Source: Hyphomicrobiales bacterium (GTDB lineage Bacteria; Pseudomonadota; Alphaproteobacteria; Rhizobiales; Rhizobiaceae). From it: 64,000 bases of DNA. Made by a program: the position numbers and the translations under genes. Positions 29,572-39,506 of this stretch are shown piece by piece. The stretch is from NCBI GenBank assembly GCA_900468285.1, contig UBTF01000012.1:124001-188000 (forward strand), written 5' to 3'. Numbering within the stretch: position 1 is the first letter of the stretch; each line of letters opens with the position of its first letter. A model generated the notes under the pieces. The model searched no databases and was not told the DNA's origin. It saw only the letters and a program-made list of their open reading frames with translations.

Positions 29572-29847
29572 CGAAATTTCCGAATATTGATCGACGAAAT
29601 CGCGTCTCGCCCGTTGCCCGTGTTGCATGATTGCCAAAGCTGGTTTACCGAAGCACCGAAGAATTGCAATGCCGTTGAGGTCACGTTCATCGTTGGGCTG
29701 CAACAGTAGAAGAGAGCACCGGAGGAGGTGTTATTTTCGTAAAGCCATTGCATTCCGTTGTGAGGCGGGGATTTTCTGTCCCCGGATTGACATAATCGTG
29801 TGTACAGAAGCGGTACGACACGTAAGCAATGCCGGAAGGTGCCATTC

Positions 29848-30387
29848 ATGATCGCAGTCGGGGAAACGCAGGTGAGCAAGCAGAAGTCCGGAAAGCAGAC
29901 CAAGTTTCTGAGCAAGACCGCCGTGGCTGTTGTAATAGCTGCCAGCCTGCTGAGTGCCTGCACCAGCACCACCGACGTCTTTCACAATGGCTATGTCGCA
30001 GACGAGCAGTCCCTTCAGCTTATTCCTGTCGGCTCCAGCCGCGAACAGGTCCTGCTGACCATGGGAACGCCCTCGACAACAGCGACATTCGGCAACGAGG
30101 TTTTCTACTACATTTCCCAGAAGCGCGTGCGTAAGGCAGCCTTCATGAAGCCAAAGCTGGTAGAACAGAACATTCTGGCGATCTACTTCGACAGGAACGG
30201 CGTCGTTTCGCAGAAGGCCAACTATACTCTCCAGGACGGCAAGGTCTTCGATACGATCTCGCGCACCACGCCAACGGGCGGCAAGGATCTCACATTCCTT
30301 CAGCAGCTCTTGTCTGGCGGCACTGCAGGCGCCGGGATTGCCAAGAGCATCCTGGGCCAGGCGGCTGGCGACGGCAGCGGTTTCTGA
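29848..30387 (+). CDS. BamE/SmpA-like outer membrane lipoprotein
   Basis: A small lipoprotein of 179 residues from the ATG at 29848, which follows GGAAGGTG. The lipobox LLSAC places the lipid-anchored Cys at residue 38. The SmpA/OmlA domain shows the pattern LIPVGSSREQVLLTMGTP. BamE is a component of the outer membrane beta-barrel assembly machine. A GTG at 29872 is an alternative start. A strong terminator follows. It is divergent from the bc1 chaperone gene. Confidence 0.88.
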   Translation: MIAVGETQVSKQKSGKQTKFLSKTAVAVVIAASLLSACTSTTDVFHNGYVADEQSLQLIPVGSSREQVLLTMGTPSTTATFGNEVFYYISQKRVRKAAFMKPKLVEQNILAIYFDRNGVVSQKANYTLQDGKVFDTISRTTPTGGKDLTFLQQLLSGGTAGAGIAKSILGQAAGDGSGF

Positions 30388-30406
30388 TCCGCTAACTGGA
30401 ATTATA

Positions 30407-30442
30407 AAGGCCCGCGAGATGTTCGTCTCACGGGCCTTTTTT
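30407..30442 (+). terminator. Rho-independent terminator after bamE-like gene
   Basis: The stem GGCCCG-C-GAGA / TCTC-A-CGGGCC has one mismatch and is followed by seven T. A weaker A/T run on the other side may also stop the convergent hppA transcript. Confidence 0.9.
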
Positions 30443-30456
30443 TGATCTGCACCAGC

Positions 30457-32601
30457 TTAGTGCGCCAGAACAGCCAGCAACAATAGCGCCACGATATTGG
30501 TGATCTTGATCGCAGGATTGACCGCAGGGCCTGCGGTGTCCTTGTAGGGATCGCCTACCGTATCGCCGGTCACAGACGCCTTGTGCGCGTCGGATCCCTT
30601 TTGGTGCGTAACGCCATCCTTGTCGATGAAGCCGTCTTCAAAGCTTTTCTTCGCATTATCCCAGGCACCGCCACCCGATGTCATGGAAATGGCGACGAAA
30701 AGTCCGTTGATGATGACGCCCAGAAGAGAGGCACCGAGCGCCGCAAAGGCTGAGGCTTTGGAACCGGAAATAAGCAGCACGCCGAAATACACAACAATCG
30801 GCGCCAGAACCGGCAGGAGTGACGGTATCACCATTTCGCGGATTGCGGCTTTTGTCAGCAAGTCGACTGCCCTGCCATAGTCAGGCTTTTCGGTGCCCTG
30901 CATGATGCCAGGCTTTTCGCGAAACTGGCGGCGGACTTCCTCAACAATGGAGCTTGCCGCCTTGCCCACCGCCGTCATGGCTATGCCGCCAAACAGGTAG
31001 GGAATGAGGCCGCCGAACAGCAGACCGGCGACGACGTATGGGTTGGAGAGGCTGAATGAAATCTCGCCCACATCCTTGAAGTACGGATAGGTGTCCCCGT
31101 TTGCTGCAAAATAGGAAAGATCGTTGGAATAGGCCGCAAACAGAACCAGCGCGCCAAGGCCTGCCGAGCCAATGGCATAGCCCTTCGTTACCGCCTTGGT
31201 GGTGTTGCCAACGGCATCCAGTGCATCTGTCGCCTTGCGGACATCAGGGTCGAGACCGGCCATCTCGGCAATGCCGCCCGCATTATCCGTCACCGGACCG
31301 AATGCATCGAGCGCGACGATCATCCCTGCAAGGCCCAACATCGCAGTCACCGCAATGCCGGTGCCGAACAGGCCTGCCAGCTGATATGTCGAGATGATAC
31401 CGCCGACAATCACGATGGCGGGTAGTGCCGTCGATTCCAGCGAGATCGCCAAGCCCTGAATGACGTTGGTACCATGGCCCGTAACGGAGGCCTGAGCGAT
31501 GGAGTTTACCGGGCGCTTGTTGGTGCCGGTGTAATATTCGGTAATCACAACGATCAGGGCCGTCACCAGAAGACCGAGAAGACCGCAAAAGAACAGATTG
31601 GTGCCGGTAATATCCATTCCGGCGACGGTGCCGATGGTGCCCCAACCAATGGTCATGGATGTGGCAATGGCAAGCCCAGCCACAGAGAAGATGCCGGTCG
31701 CAATCAGCCCCTTGTAAAGCGCCCCCATAATGGAATTATTGGTACCGAGCTTGACGAAGAAGGTCCCGGCAATAGACGTCAGGATGCAGACGCCGCAGAT
31801 TGCCAGCGGATAAAGCATGGCATTCTCAAGCACCGGTGCACCGGCAAAGAAGATCGCTGCCAGAACCATGGTAGCCACCACAGAGACGGCATAGGTTTCA
31901 AACAGGTCTGCGGCCATGCCCGCGCAATCGCCGACATTGTCGCCCACATTGTCGGCAATGGTCGCGGGGTTGCGAGGATCGTCTTCCGGAATTCCCGCTT
32001 CGACCTTACCCACGAGATCGCCGCCGACATCCGCACCCTTGGTGAAGATACCGCCGCCAAGACGGGCGAAGATGGAAATCAGCGATGCACCGAAGCCGAG
32101 CGAGACAAGCGCATCGATGACGGTGCGCGACCCGACCGCGTGGCCAAGGCCTGCCGTCAATACGAGATAGTAGATGGACACGCCGAGCAGCGCGAGCCCT
32201 GCCACGAGCATACCGGTGATGGCACCGGATTTGAAGGCAATGTCGAGGCCCGCAGCCAGGCTGTGAGATGCAGCCTGCGCGGTGCGAAGATTGGCACGCA
32301 CCGAGACATGCATACCGACAAAGCCTGCTGCGCCGGACAGGACGGCACCGATAACGAAGCCAATAGCGGCTTCCGGTGAAAGAAGCAGCCAGGCGGCAAT
32401 TGCGACGATGACACCGACGATTGCAATGGTCAGATACTGGCGGGTGAGATAGGCCTGCGCGCCCTCACGGATATAGCCTGCTATTTCACGCATACGCTCG
32501 TTGCCCTGATCGGCATCGAGAACGCTTTTCGTTGCCCAGACCGCGTAGACCACGGACAAGACACCGCATAAAATTACCAATGCAATGACAGTCATTCGCA
32601 C
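30457..32601 (-). CDS. hppA: K+-independent H+-translocating membrane pyrophosphatase
   Basis: An integral membrane proton pump driven by pyrophosphate hydrolysis, with 714 residues and about 16 membrane helices. The catalytic segment [20 protein letters not shown] (188-207) and [14 protein letters not shown] bind Mg-PPi. At residues 465-470, GNTTKA has Lys where K+-dependent enzymes have Ala, so this is the K+-independent subtype. The 194-base upstream gap holds no gene. Confidence 0.96.
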   Translation of the reverse strand: MRMTVIALVILCGVLSVVYAVWATKSVLDADQGNERMREIAGYIREGAQAYLTRQYLTIAIVGVIVAIAAWLLLSPEAAIGFVIGAVLSGAAGFVGMHVSVRANLRTAQAASHSLAAGLDIAFKSGAITGMLVAGLALLGVSIYYLVLTAGLGHAVGSRTVIDALVSLGFGASLISIFARLGGGIFTKGADVGGDLVGKVEAGIPEDDPRNPATIADNVGDNVGDCAGMAADLFETYAVSVVATMVLAAIFFAGAPVLENAMLYPLAICGVCILTSIAGTFFVKLGTNNSIMGALYKGLIATGIFSVAGLAIATSMTIGWGTIGTVAGMDITGTNLFFCGLLGLLVTALIVVITEYYTGTNKRPVNSIAQASVTGHGTNVIQGLAISLESTALPAIVIVGGIISTYQLAGLFGTGIAVTAMLGLAGMIVALDAFGPVTDNAGGIAEMAGLDPDVRKATDALDAVGNTTKAVTKGYAIGSAGLGALVLFAAYSNDLSYFAANGDTYPYFKDVGEISFSLSNPYVVAGLLFGGLIPYLFGGIAMTAVGKAASSIVEEVRRQFREKPGIMQGTEKPDYGRAVDLLTKAAIREMVIPSLLPVLAPIVVYFGVLLISGSKASAFAALGASLLGVIINGLFVAISMTSGGGAWDNAKKSFEDGFIDKDGVTHQKGSDAHKASVTGDTVGDPYKDTAGPAVNPAIKITNIVALLLLAVLAH

Positions 32602-32795
32602 TTACCTCCTGTGTGCCGGGTACTCACTCCCTCCCCGGCGGGCGAAACCATGCGGGCGCAGGGTGTAAATCCCTGACGCCAGGGTGAGCCATTTGTTCCC
32701 CTCCCAAGGAAAAATGACTTGCGGGCAGAGATTGCGTTGGCAAAAGAGGCCGCGTCAAGTCCGAAGATTTGCGGCGGAGCGCTTATCGCACTGAT

Positions 32796-34025
32796 TCAGA
32801 GTGGCTTTTGAGCGGCCCTCTGCTTCATCAGCAGGAATATCAGCAGCAGAAGGCAAATGCCCGTGACCGGCCAGATGACAAGGTTCATGACCGACCAGCC
32901 CCAGGCGGTAAACACCTGACCGGACGAAAAGGACGAGAGGGCAACGGTGCTGAAAAGAATGATGTCGTGAAAACCCTGCACCTTGTCCGCCTCATGCGGG
33001 CGGTAGCTCGAAGACACGATTGACGTGGCGCCGATAAAGCCGAAATTCCAGCCCATGCCGAGCAGGATAAGGGCAGCCCAGAAGTTCCAGAGGTCCACAC
33101 CCATATGGGCAACGATGGCACAGATCATCAAAATGATGAGCCCGGCAGCAACCACCTTTTCCGCACCGAAACGCGAAATCAGCATCCCCGTAAAGAAACT
33201 TGGGCCGAACATGGCAAGCACGTGCCATTGAATGCCAAGCGTGGCCAGTTCTGAAGGGAAGCCACAGCCGATCACCATGGCAAGCGGCGCGCCGATCATC
33301 ATGAATGTCATCAGCGCGTAAGACCCGATGCCGCATATCATGCCGGTGATGAAGCGCTGCGTCGTGATGATCTCTCTCAAAGGCCTTGCCGGTTGCGATG
33401 CAGAAGACGCGTTTTTCAGCTCCGGCAGCTTCAGGAAAGAGAAAATGAGCGCTGCAACGAGACCGAGCGGGATGAGCGCGATGAAAGCCCCGGCGAATGT
33501 AACCGGCTCCAGCGCATCCTTGCCGAAAATTGCAAGCTGCGGCCCGACGATGGCTGAAATGACGCCGCCCGCTAGAATCCAGGAAATGGCTTTCGGCTTG
33601 TAGAAGGATGGTGAAGCATCTGCTGCTGCAAAACGGATTTTCTGGGTAAAGCCACCGGCAATGCCGATCAACAGCAGGCCGAGCGCGAAAAGCCAGAACT
33701 CGGAGCGAAACAGCGCGACCGCTGCAAGCGCTCCACCCGTGGAGCAAAGGAGTGCGCCGAGGATGAAGCCAGCCTTGCGCCCCAGAAACCGGGCGGCCAG
33801 GGCAACGGCAATCGCGCCAAGCGCAACGCCGATATTGAAGCCGGTCAGCGGCGCTGTCGCCAGTGACTTGTCCGCCCCAAGAAGCTGATAACCGGCCAGC
33901 GCCCCCACCGAGAAGCTCAGCGGACCGGCCGACCCCATGATGGCCTGAGCCATGGTCAGCAGGAAGACATTTCGCTTGGCGTCGTGGAGTTGATGTTCAA
34001 GCCCGGCAACAGAAACAGCGCTCAT
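32796..34025 (-). CDS. MFS transporter
   Basis: A major facilitator superfamily protein of 409 residues with 12 predicted membrane helices and a cytoplasmic middle loop (PELKNASSASQPARPLREI). RFLGRKAG in the loop between helices 2 and 3 fits the family motif A position. The substrate is unknown. It sits between hppA and nusB, 18 bases after the nusB stop on the same strand. Confidence 0.88.
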   Translation of the reverse strand: MSAVSVAGLEHQLHDAKRNVFLLTMAQAIMGSAGPLSFSVGALAGYQLLGADKSLATAPLTGFNIGVALGAIAVALAARFLGRKAGFILGALLCSTGGALAAVALFRSEFWLFALGLLLIGIAGGFTQKIRFAAADASPSFYKPKAISWILAGGVISAIVGPQLAIFGKDALEPVTFAGAFIALIPLGLVAALIFSFLKLPELKNASSASQPARPLREIITTQRFITGMICGIGSYALMTFMMIGAPLAMVIGCGFPSELATLGIQWHVLAMFGPSFFTGMLISRFGAEKVVAAGLIILMICAIVAHMGVDLWNFWAALILLGMGWNFGFIGATSIVSSSYRPHEADKVQGFHDIILFSTVALSSFSSGQVFTAWGWSVMNLVIWPVTGICLLLLIFLLMKQRAAQKPL

Positions 34026-34043
34026 GTCTTCCTCGAATGTTTT

Positions 34044-34553
34044 TTAACGCTTTGCCTCGCCACGCACCTGTTTGGCAATGCGGTCCAATACCGCATTCAC
34101 CAGTTTCGGCTCATCATGCTCGAAGAACGCGCGGGCGATCTCGACATATTCGGTGACGATGACAGCGACCGGAACATCCTTGCGCTCAAGAATTTCGAAC
34201 GTGCCTGCGCGCAAAATGGCGCGGACCGTCGTGTCGAGGCGCGACAAAGGCCAGTCTTCCTGCAGCGCCGAGCGAACCAATGGATCGATCTTGATCTGGT
34301 CGCGCACGACGCCTGCAACAATCGAGCGGAACCAGGATGGATCCGCCTTCAGGTAGGTATCGCCATCGACTTCCTGGCCGAGACGATGCGTCTCATATTC
34401 CGCGACGACCTCCATCACGCCGGTGCCGCCGACATCCATCTGATACAGCGCCTGAACGGCGGCCAGACGGGCAGCGCCACGCTGATTGACGGGCTTTGTG
34501 GAAGGCTGGCGCGGCTCGGAACCGTTTTCGGTGCTGGTCATGCTATCAACCAC
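34044..34553 (-). CDS. nusB: Transcription antitermination factor NusB
   Basis: NusB with NusE (S10) binds boxA RNA in rRNA antitermination. It has 169 residues with an N-terminal extension of about 25 residues relative to E. coli. Conserved segments are [12 protein letters not shown] and the C-terminal [14 protein letters not shown]. Its start overlaps ribH by 8 bases, placing it in the riboflavin operon. Confidence 0.95.
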   Translation of the reverse strand: MVDSMTSTENGSEPRQPSTKPVNQRGAARLAAVQALYQMDVGGTGVMEVVAEYETHRLGQEVDGDTYLKADPSWFRSIVAGVVRDQIKIDPLVRSALQEDWPLSRLDTTVRAILRAGTFEILERKDVPVAVIVTEYVEIARAFFEHDEPKLVNAVLDRIAKQVRGEAKR

Positions 34554-34992
34554 CCAGTTTTTTCTTCAGTTCAATCATGGTCAGCGCCGCACGGGCCGCA
34601 AAGCCACCCTTGTCCTTTTCGGAACGACGAACGCGTGCCCAGGCCTGCTCTTCGTTTTCAACGGTCATGATGCCATTGCCGATAGCCAGCGATTCACTGA
34701 CGGCCAGATCCATCAACGCGCGCGAGGATTCGTTGGAAACGATATCGAAATGATAGGTCTCGCCGCGAATGACCATGCCAAGGGCAACGAAGCCGTCATA
34801 TTCGGTGCCGTCATTGTCAGCACCATCAAGAGCCATGGCGATTGCAGGAGGAATTTCCAGAGCACCGGGAACGGTGATGACGTCATAGGTCGCGCCAGCT
34901 TCATCAAGCGCAGACTTGGCGCCATCGAGAAGTGCATCGGCCATATCGTCATAAAAACGTGCTTCCACGATGAGAAGATGAGGCTGGGACAT
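34546..34992 (-). CDS. ribH: 6,7-dimethyl-8-ribityllumazine synthase
   Basis: RibH condenses the ribityl-uracil with dihydroxybutanone phosphate, the penultimate step to riboflavin. It has 148 residues. VPGALEIP in the N-terminal half and the [16 protein letters not shown] stretch (active-site His) are characteristic. It is followed by nusB with an 8-base overlap. Confidence 0.95.
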   Translation of the reverse strand: MSQPHLLIVEARFYDDMADALLDGAKSALDEAGATYDVITVPGALEIPPAIAMALDGADNDGTEYDGFVALGMVIRGETYHFDIVSNESSRALMDLAVSESLAIGNGIMTVENEEQAWARVRRSEKDKGGFAARAALTMIELKKKLGG

Positions 34993-35176
34993 GAGATTTT
35001 CCTGAAAGGCTGCGCCGGATCATCCCGGCTTTTGCGGCGGTCAAACCATGGCTTGCCCCGATTGGCAAGCATTTTTCGCGCAGGGCACGGTAGATGGAAT
35101 GCAGCGCGCAGTCAAAATGCGCAGTTGTCCATGGCGTGATTGTGGTTATTTTCAACGCCAAGCACAGGAGCGCAGC

Positions 35177-35710
35177 TTGGCAGTCATCCCTACGATCACA
35201 ACATCGAGGCTGGTTCTCAGACCTCACCATGTCGATGACTTCGACGCCTATGAAGCCCTCTGGGCCAATCCCGATGTGCTGCGCTATATTGGCGCGCCGC
35301 CTTCAAGTCGTCAGGTGACATGGGCCAGATTGCTGCGCACGACCGGCCACTGGCACCATCTCGGCTTTGGCTTCCTCGCCATAGAGGAGAAGGAAACCGG
35401 CCGGTTCATCGGTGAAGGAGGCTTCCAGGAGGTGCGCAGAGACATGACACCGTCGATAGAAGGAACGCTGGAAACCGGCTGGCTTCTGTCTCCCGACAGC
35501 CACGGAAAGGGCTATGCTCTTGAAGCGATGACCGCCCTGATCGAATGGGCGGAAACCAAATTTCCGCTCATGCCGATGACAGCCATCATCGACCCTGACA
35601 ACGGTCCCTCGCTGAAACTGGCGGCCAAGCTTGGCTTTGTTGAAAGCGCCCGCACCAATCTCAACGGCGAGATCATCATTCTTTCCCGGACGGGAACTCG
35701 GCCAGCCTAG
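35177..35710 (+). CDS. GNAT-family N-acetyltransferase
   Basis: An acetyltransferase of the RimJ/RimL type, 177 residues from a TTG start at 35177 preceded by AGGAG; longer frames upstream lack a ribosome binding site. The acetyl-CoA loop is SHGKGYALEAM, and the DPDNGPSLKLAAKLGF stretch is the C-terminal GNAT motif. It is convergent with ribE, and the two genes overlap by 35 bases at their 3' ends. Confidence 0.87.
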   Translation: MAVIPTITTSRLVLRPHHVDDFDAYEALWANPDVLRYIGAPPSSRQVTWARLLRTTGHWHHLGFGFLAIEEKETGRFIGEGGFQEVRRDMTPSIEGTLETGWLLSPDSHGKGYALEAMTALIEWAETKFPLMPMTAIIDPDNGPSLKLAAKLGFVESARTNLNGEIIILSRTGTRPA

Positions 35711-36293
35711 CCGCATAGCGCGCCATCGTATCGACCTCGAAATTCACGAAGTCGCCCGGCTGGCGGTCGCCCCATGTGGTGACGGTCAGTGTGTGGCGGA
35801 TGAGCAGGACATCGAAGTCCGTGCCATCAACGGCGTTGACCGTCAGCGATGTGCCATCCAGCGCGATGGAGCCTTTTGGCGCAACGAATTTTGCCAGATG
35901 CCGAGGCGCGCGCAGACGGATGCGCACGGCCTCGCCCTCAGGCTCAATCGAAAGGATTTCGGCTTTGTCGTCCACATGGCCGGAGACGATGTGACCGCCA
36001 AGTTCATCACCGATTTTCAGTGCTCGCTCCAGATTGACGCGCGTGTCCTTCGTCCAGCTTGAGATCGTGGTCAGGCGAAGCGCCTCTTCCCAGGCCTCGA
36101 CCTCATACCAGCGTTGATTGCTGCCTTCTTCCGGCAGTTTCGTGACCGTCAGGCACACGCCGCCATGGGAAATGGATGCACCAATATCAATCGTCTTGGG
36201 ATCATAGCTGGTGGCGATGCGCAGGCGCACACCTTCCGGCAGAGTTTCAAGCTCGGAAACGGTTCCAACGTCGGTAACAATTCCGGTGAACAT
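35676..36293 (-). CDS. ribE: Riboflavin synthase alpha chain
   Basis: Riboflavin synthase dismutates two lumazines into riboflavin. It has 205 residues made of two similar beta-barrel repeats; MFTGIVTDVGTV starts the first and GGHIVSGHVDDKAEI the second. The start overlaps the ribD stop (TGATG), so the genes are coupled. Confidence 0.96.
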   Translation of the reverse strand: MFTGIVTDVGTVSELETLPEGVRLRIATSYDPKTIDIGASISHGGVCLTVTKLPEEGSNQRWYEVEAWEEALRLTTISSWTKDTRVNLERALKIGDELGGHIVSGHVDDKAEILSIEPEGEAVRIRLRAPRHLAKFVAPKGSIALDGTSLTVNAVDGTDFDVLLIRHTLTVTTWGDRQPGDFVNFEVDTMARYAARLAEFPSGKE

Positions 36294-37384
36294 CAAAATG
36301 GCCTTTCAAATTCAAAGCAGCGGTCAGGCCCATAGGCCGTCTCACCGACGAACGTAAATTCTTCATGGATATCGGCACGTGTAAGTGGGCTTTCAAGCCC
36401 GCCTTCCCCAACGATGATGGGACTTTCAAACAGCAAGATACGGTCAACAAGTCCAGCGTCCAGAAATGCCCTTGCCGCAAAGGCTCCGCCCTCCACCAGA
36501 AGCTCCGACATTCCCCTATCGCCAAGTGCCATCAAAAACGCTTCAAGGGTCGGCGCCTGCAGTACCTCCACCCCGGCGGCTTCCAGTACCTGACGTCTCG
36601 ACGCAAAGGCCTCATCATTTTCGACAGGCGGTACAACAGCGGCAACCGTCGCAACATCCCGCGCGGTTTTGACGAGCTTGGAGGAAAGCGGCAACTCCAG
36701 ACGGCGATCAAGCACGAACCTCACCGGCGAACGTTGCTCGAGCCCGGGAAGGCGCACCGTAAGCTCCGGATCGTCTGCGATGGCGGTGCGAATTCCCACA
36801 AGGATGGCGTCACAGCGGGCGCGCAGTTCGTGCACGGCACGCCTTGCTTCCGGGCCGGTTATCGCCACCTGTCCCTGCCCTATCCGTCCGATCATCCCAT
36901 CGCTCGAAACTGCAATTTTTAGAATCACATGCGAGCGTTTCTTCAGCTTTCGCGTGAGGTAACCGGCGAGTTCTCTCTCGCTTTCACGACGCAGCAAGCC
37001 TGTCTCGACCGCGATCCCGGCATTGCGCAGGATTTCGTATCCACGACCCGAGACCCGTTCATCCGGGTCATCCACGGCAACGACGACACGCGCAACGCCG
37101 AAATCCACCAAAGCGTTAGCGCAGGGTGGCGTCCTGCCAAAATGAGAGCAAGGCTCCAGCGTGACATAAGCGGTCGCCCCACGCGCTGCCTCTCCCGCAA
37201 TTTCCAGCGCCTGCCGCTCGGCATGCGGCCGCCCGCCAATGGCGGTCACGGCTTCGGCTATGATTTCGCCATGCTTGACGATGACACAGCCTACGGAGGG
37301 GTTTGTATCTGTAAGGCCGGCATGGCGACGAGAAATCTCGATTGCGCGCGCCATGAACCGTTCATCATCGGCGCTGTCCGTCAC
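36293..37384 (-). CDS. ribD: Bifunctional riboflavin deaminase-reductase
   Basis: RibD has an N-terminal deaminase (zinc motif HAE at 54-56 and PCSHFGRTPPC at 78-88) and a C-terminal reductase (about 150-363), giving the early ribityl-pyrimidine steps. At 363 residues its length is normal. It lies 3 bases after nrdR and is coupled to ribE. Confidence 0.97.
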   Translation of the reverse strand: MTDSADDERFMARAIEISRRHAGLTDTNPSVGCVIVKHGEIIAEAVTAIGGRPHAERQALEIAGEAARGATAYVTLEPCSHFGRTPPCANALVDFGVARVVVAVDDPDERVSGRGYEILRNAGIAVETGLLRRESERELAGYLTRKLKKRSHVILKIAVSSDGMIGRIGQGQVAITGPEARRAVHELRARCDAILVGIRTAIADDPELTVRLPGLEQRSPVRFVLDRRLELPLSSKLVKTARDVATVAAVVPPVENDEAFASRRQVLEAAGVEVLQAPTLEAFLMALGDRGMSELLVEGGAFAARAFLDAGLVDRILLFESPIIVGEGGLESPLTRADIHEEFTFVGETAYGPDRCFEFERPF

Positions 37385-37387
37385 AGG

Positions 37388-37867
37388 TCAGGCTCCGGCG
37401 TCGGTATCGCGTGCGATCTTCGCGTTGATTTCGGCGATGACGTTTTCAAAGTCCTCGGCATGGCTGAAATCGCGGTAGACGGATGCGTAACGCACGAATG
37501 CCACGTCATCCAGGCTTTTCAGGGCTTCAAGCACCTGCAGGCCGATTTCCTCGGATGGAATTTCCGTCTCGCCGGAGCTTTCCAGACGGCGTGCGATGCC
37601 GGAAACCGCCCGCTCTATGCGGTCGCGGTCCACGGGACGCTTGCGCAGCGCGATCTCGAAGGACCGCACCAGCTTTTCACGATCAAAGGGCAGTTTGCGG
37701 CCGCTTTTCTTGATGACCATCAGCTCGCGCAGCTGCACGCGTTCATAGGTCGTGAAGCGACCGCCGCAATCCGGGCAGATGCGCCGCCGGCGGATGGAGG
37801 TGTTATCCTCCGCCGGACGCGAGTCCTTGACCTGCGTATCTTCCGAGCCGCAAAACGGGCAGCGCAT
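37388..37867 (-). CDS. nrdR: Transcriptional repressor NrdR
   Basis: NrdR senses nucleotides and represses ribonucleotide reductase genes. It has 159 residues. The zinc ribbon uses Cys3, Cys6, Cys31 and Cys34 (CPFC and CPDC), followed by an ATP-cone domain. It stands at the head of the rib operon. NrdR boxes near nrd genes are not in this window. Confidence 0.97.
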   Translation of the reverse strand: MRCPFCGSEDTQVKDSRPAEDNTSIRRRRICPDCGGRFTTYERVQLRELMVIKKSGRKLPFDREKLVRSFEIALRKRPVDRDRIERAVSGIARRLESSGETEIPSEEIGLQVLEALKSLDDVAFVRYASVYRDFSHAEDFENVIAEINAKIARDTDAGA

Positions 37868-37900
37868 CGCTTGATCCTTGTCTCACTGTCTGTTCAAGAA

Positions 37901-38010
37901 TTGGTGCTGGCGTGGCGAAAATGGTGATTTCGAGAACCGGGGCGCAGCGTACTTAAAGTACGTGAGCACCGGAAGCGCAGAAATTGCCATTTGCAGCCCA
38001 CCAGCGACAA
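37901..38010. repeat. 110-bp imperfect dyad element in the nrdR-glyA gap
   Basis: An inverted repeat centred at 37955-37956. The innermost 15 bases, CGTACTTAAAGTACG, form a perfect palindrome. AAATGG at 37919 mirrors CCATTT at 37987, and the outer GCTGG segments mirror CCAGC. ACCGG-N2/3-CGCAG also occurs twice as a direct repeat. I recall related palindromes as intergenic repeats in Rhizobiaceae. It fills most of the gap. Confidence 0.7.
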
Positions 38011-38025
38011 TTATGGAATAGGCGG

Positions 38026-39315
38026 TTACAGGTACGGGTACATCGGGAAACGGTCTGTCAAAGCGACGACCTTCTCACGAACCGCGGCCTCAACAGCGGC
38101 ATTGCCCTCGTCAGAATTGGCAGCCTTGAGGCCATCAAGAGTCTCAACGATCAGATTACCGATTTCGCGGAATTCCGCTTCCTTGAAGCCGCGCGTGGTG
38201 CCAGCAGGGGTGCCGAGGCGCACGCCTGATGTTACGAAAGGCTTTTCAGGATCGAACGGAATGCCGTTCTTATTGCAGGTGATGTAGGCACGGCCAAGAG
38301 CGGCCTCCGCGCGCTTGCCGGTGGCGTTCTTCTTGCGAAGATCGACCAGCATCAGGTGGTTGTCGGTGCCGCCCGAAACCACATCCAGACCGCCTTCGAC
38401 CAGCGTTTCCGCCAGAGCCTTGGCATTCTTGACGACCTGTGCGGCATAGTCCTTGAACTCAGGCTTCAAGGCTTCACCGAAAGCGACAGCCTTGGCGGCG
38501 ATGACGTGCATCAACGGGCCGCCCTGCAAGCCGGGGAATACGGCCGAGTTGAACTTCTTGGCCAGATCCTCGTCATTGGTGAGAATCATGCCGCCACGTG
38601 GGCCGCGAAGCGACTTGTGCGTGGTGGTGGTGGCAACGTGGCAGTGCGGGAACGGCGATGGGTGCTGACCACCGGCGACGAGACCGGCAATGTGCGCCAT
38701 ATCGACCATCAGGTAAGCGCCGACTTCATCGGCAATCTCGCGGAAACGCTTCCAGTCCCAAACGCGGGAGTAAGCCGTACCGCCGGCCAGAATGAGCTTA
38801 GGCTTGGTTTCCTTGGCCTTGCGCTCGACTTCGTCCATATCGAGAAGGTGGTCACTTTCGCGAACGCCATAGGACACGACGTTGAACCACTTACCGGACA
38901 TGTTGACCGGCGAACCATGCGTGAGGTGACCGCCCGAATTCAGATCGAGGCCCATGAAGGTGTCGCCGGGCTGAAGCAGCGCCAGGAACACGGCCTGGTT
39001 CATCTGCGAACCAGAATTGGGCTGTACGTTTGCGAAGTTGACGCCGAACAGCTTCTTTGCGCGCTCGATGGCCAGCTCTTCGGCGATATCAACGAACTGA
39101 CATCCGCCGTAGTAGCGCTTGCCCGGATATCCCTCGGCGTATTTATTGGTCATGATCGACCCCTGCGCTTCCAGCACGGCGCGCGAGACGATGTTTTCCG
39201 AAGCGATCAATTCGATCTCGTGGCGCTGACGACCGAGCTCCTTCTCGATCGCGCCAAAGATATCTGGATCGACGTCGGCAAGCGGACTGGAGAAGAAGGC
39301 ATCTGTATTCGACAT
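38026..39315 (-). CDS. glyA: Serine hydroxymethyltransferase
   Basis: A PLP enzyme interconverting serine and glycine with tetrahydrofolate, the main source of one-carbon units. It has 429 residues. The PLP lysine lies in [15 protein letters not shown]-terminal motifs such as [13 protein letters not shown] and [14 protein letters not shown] are typical. It is separated from nrdR by the dyad element. Confidence 0.98.
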   Translation of the reverse strand: MSNTDAFFSSPLADVDPDIFGAIEKELGRQRHEIELIASENIVSRAVLEAQGSIMTNKYAEGYPGKRYYGGCQFVDIAEELAIERAKKLFGVNFANVQPNSGSQMNQAVFLALLQPGDTFMGLDLNSGGHLTHGSPVNMSGKWFNVVSYGVRESDHLLDMDEVERKAKETKPKLILAGGTAYSRVWDWKRFREIADEVGAYLMVDMAHIAGLVAGGQHPSPFPHCHVATTTTHKSLRGPRGGMILTNDEDLAKKFNSAVFPGLQGGPLMHVIAAKAVAFGEALKPEFKDYAAQVVKNAKALAETLVEGGLDVVSGGTDNHLMLVDLRKKNATGKRAEAALGRAYITCNKNGIPFDPEKPFVTSGVRLGTPAGTTRGFKEAEFREIGNLIVETLDGLKAANSDEGNAAVEAAVREKVVALTDRFPMYPYL

Positions 39316-39453
39316 GATGAAAGCTCCTGAAACAGTAATGCGATGGCGTCTTAACGCCCTGCCCTTTCAAGAGCAATACGGACAACGAGATTTGCCCGTC
39401 AAACTGCGACGTGGAGACGAAAAATCGCTTCGGGCCACGCCGCCCCCAAAAGG

Positions 39454-39485
39454 AAAAGCCGCGTTTGATGTAAAACGCGGCTTTT
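39454..39485 (-). terminator. Rho-independent terminator of ldtP
   Basis: The minus-strand stem AAAAGCCGCGTTT / AAACGCGGCTTTT with a 6-base loop and a terminal TTTT lies 21 bases after the ldtP stop. Confidence 0.9.
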
Positions 39486-39506
39486 AAAGGCATCAAGACA
39501 GTTTGA

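Noticed and set aside
34993-35176. FMN riboswitch near the rib genes
   Set aside because: No conserved RFN elements were seen; nrdR-ribD-ribE appear operon-driven from upstream.
39316-39453. A riboswitch upstream of glyA
   Set aside because: I could not match the leader to glycine, SAM or tetrahydrofolate riboswitch patterns by eye.
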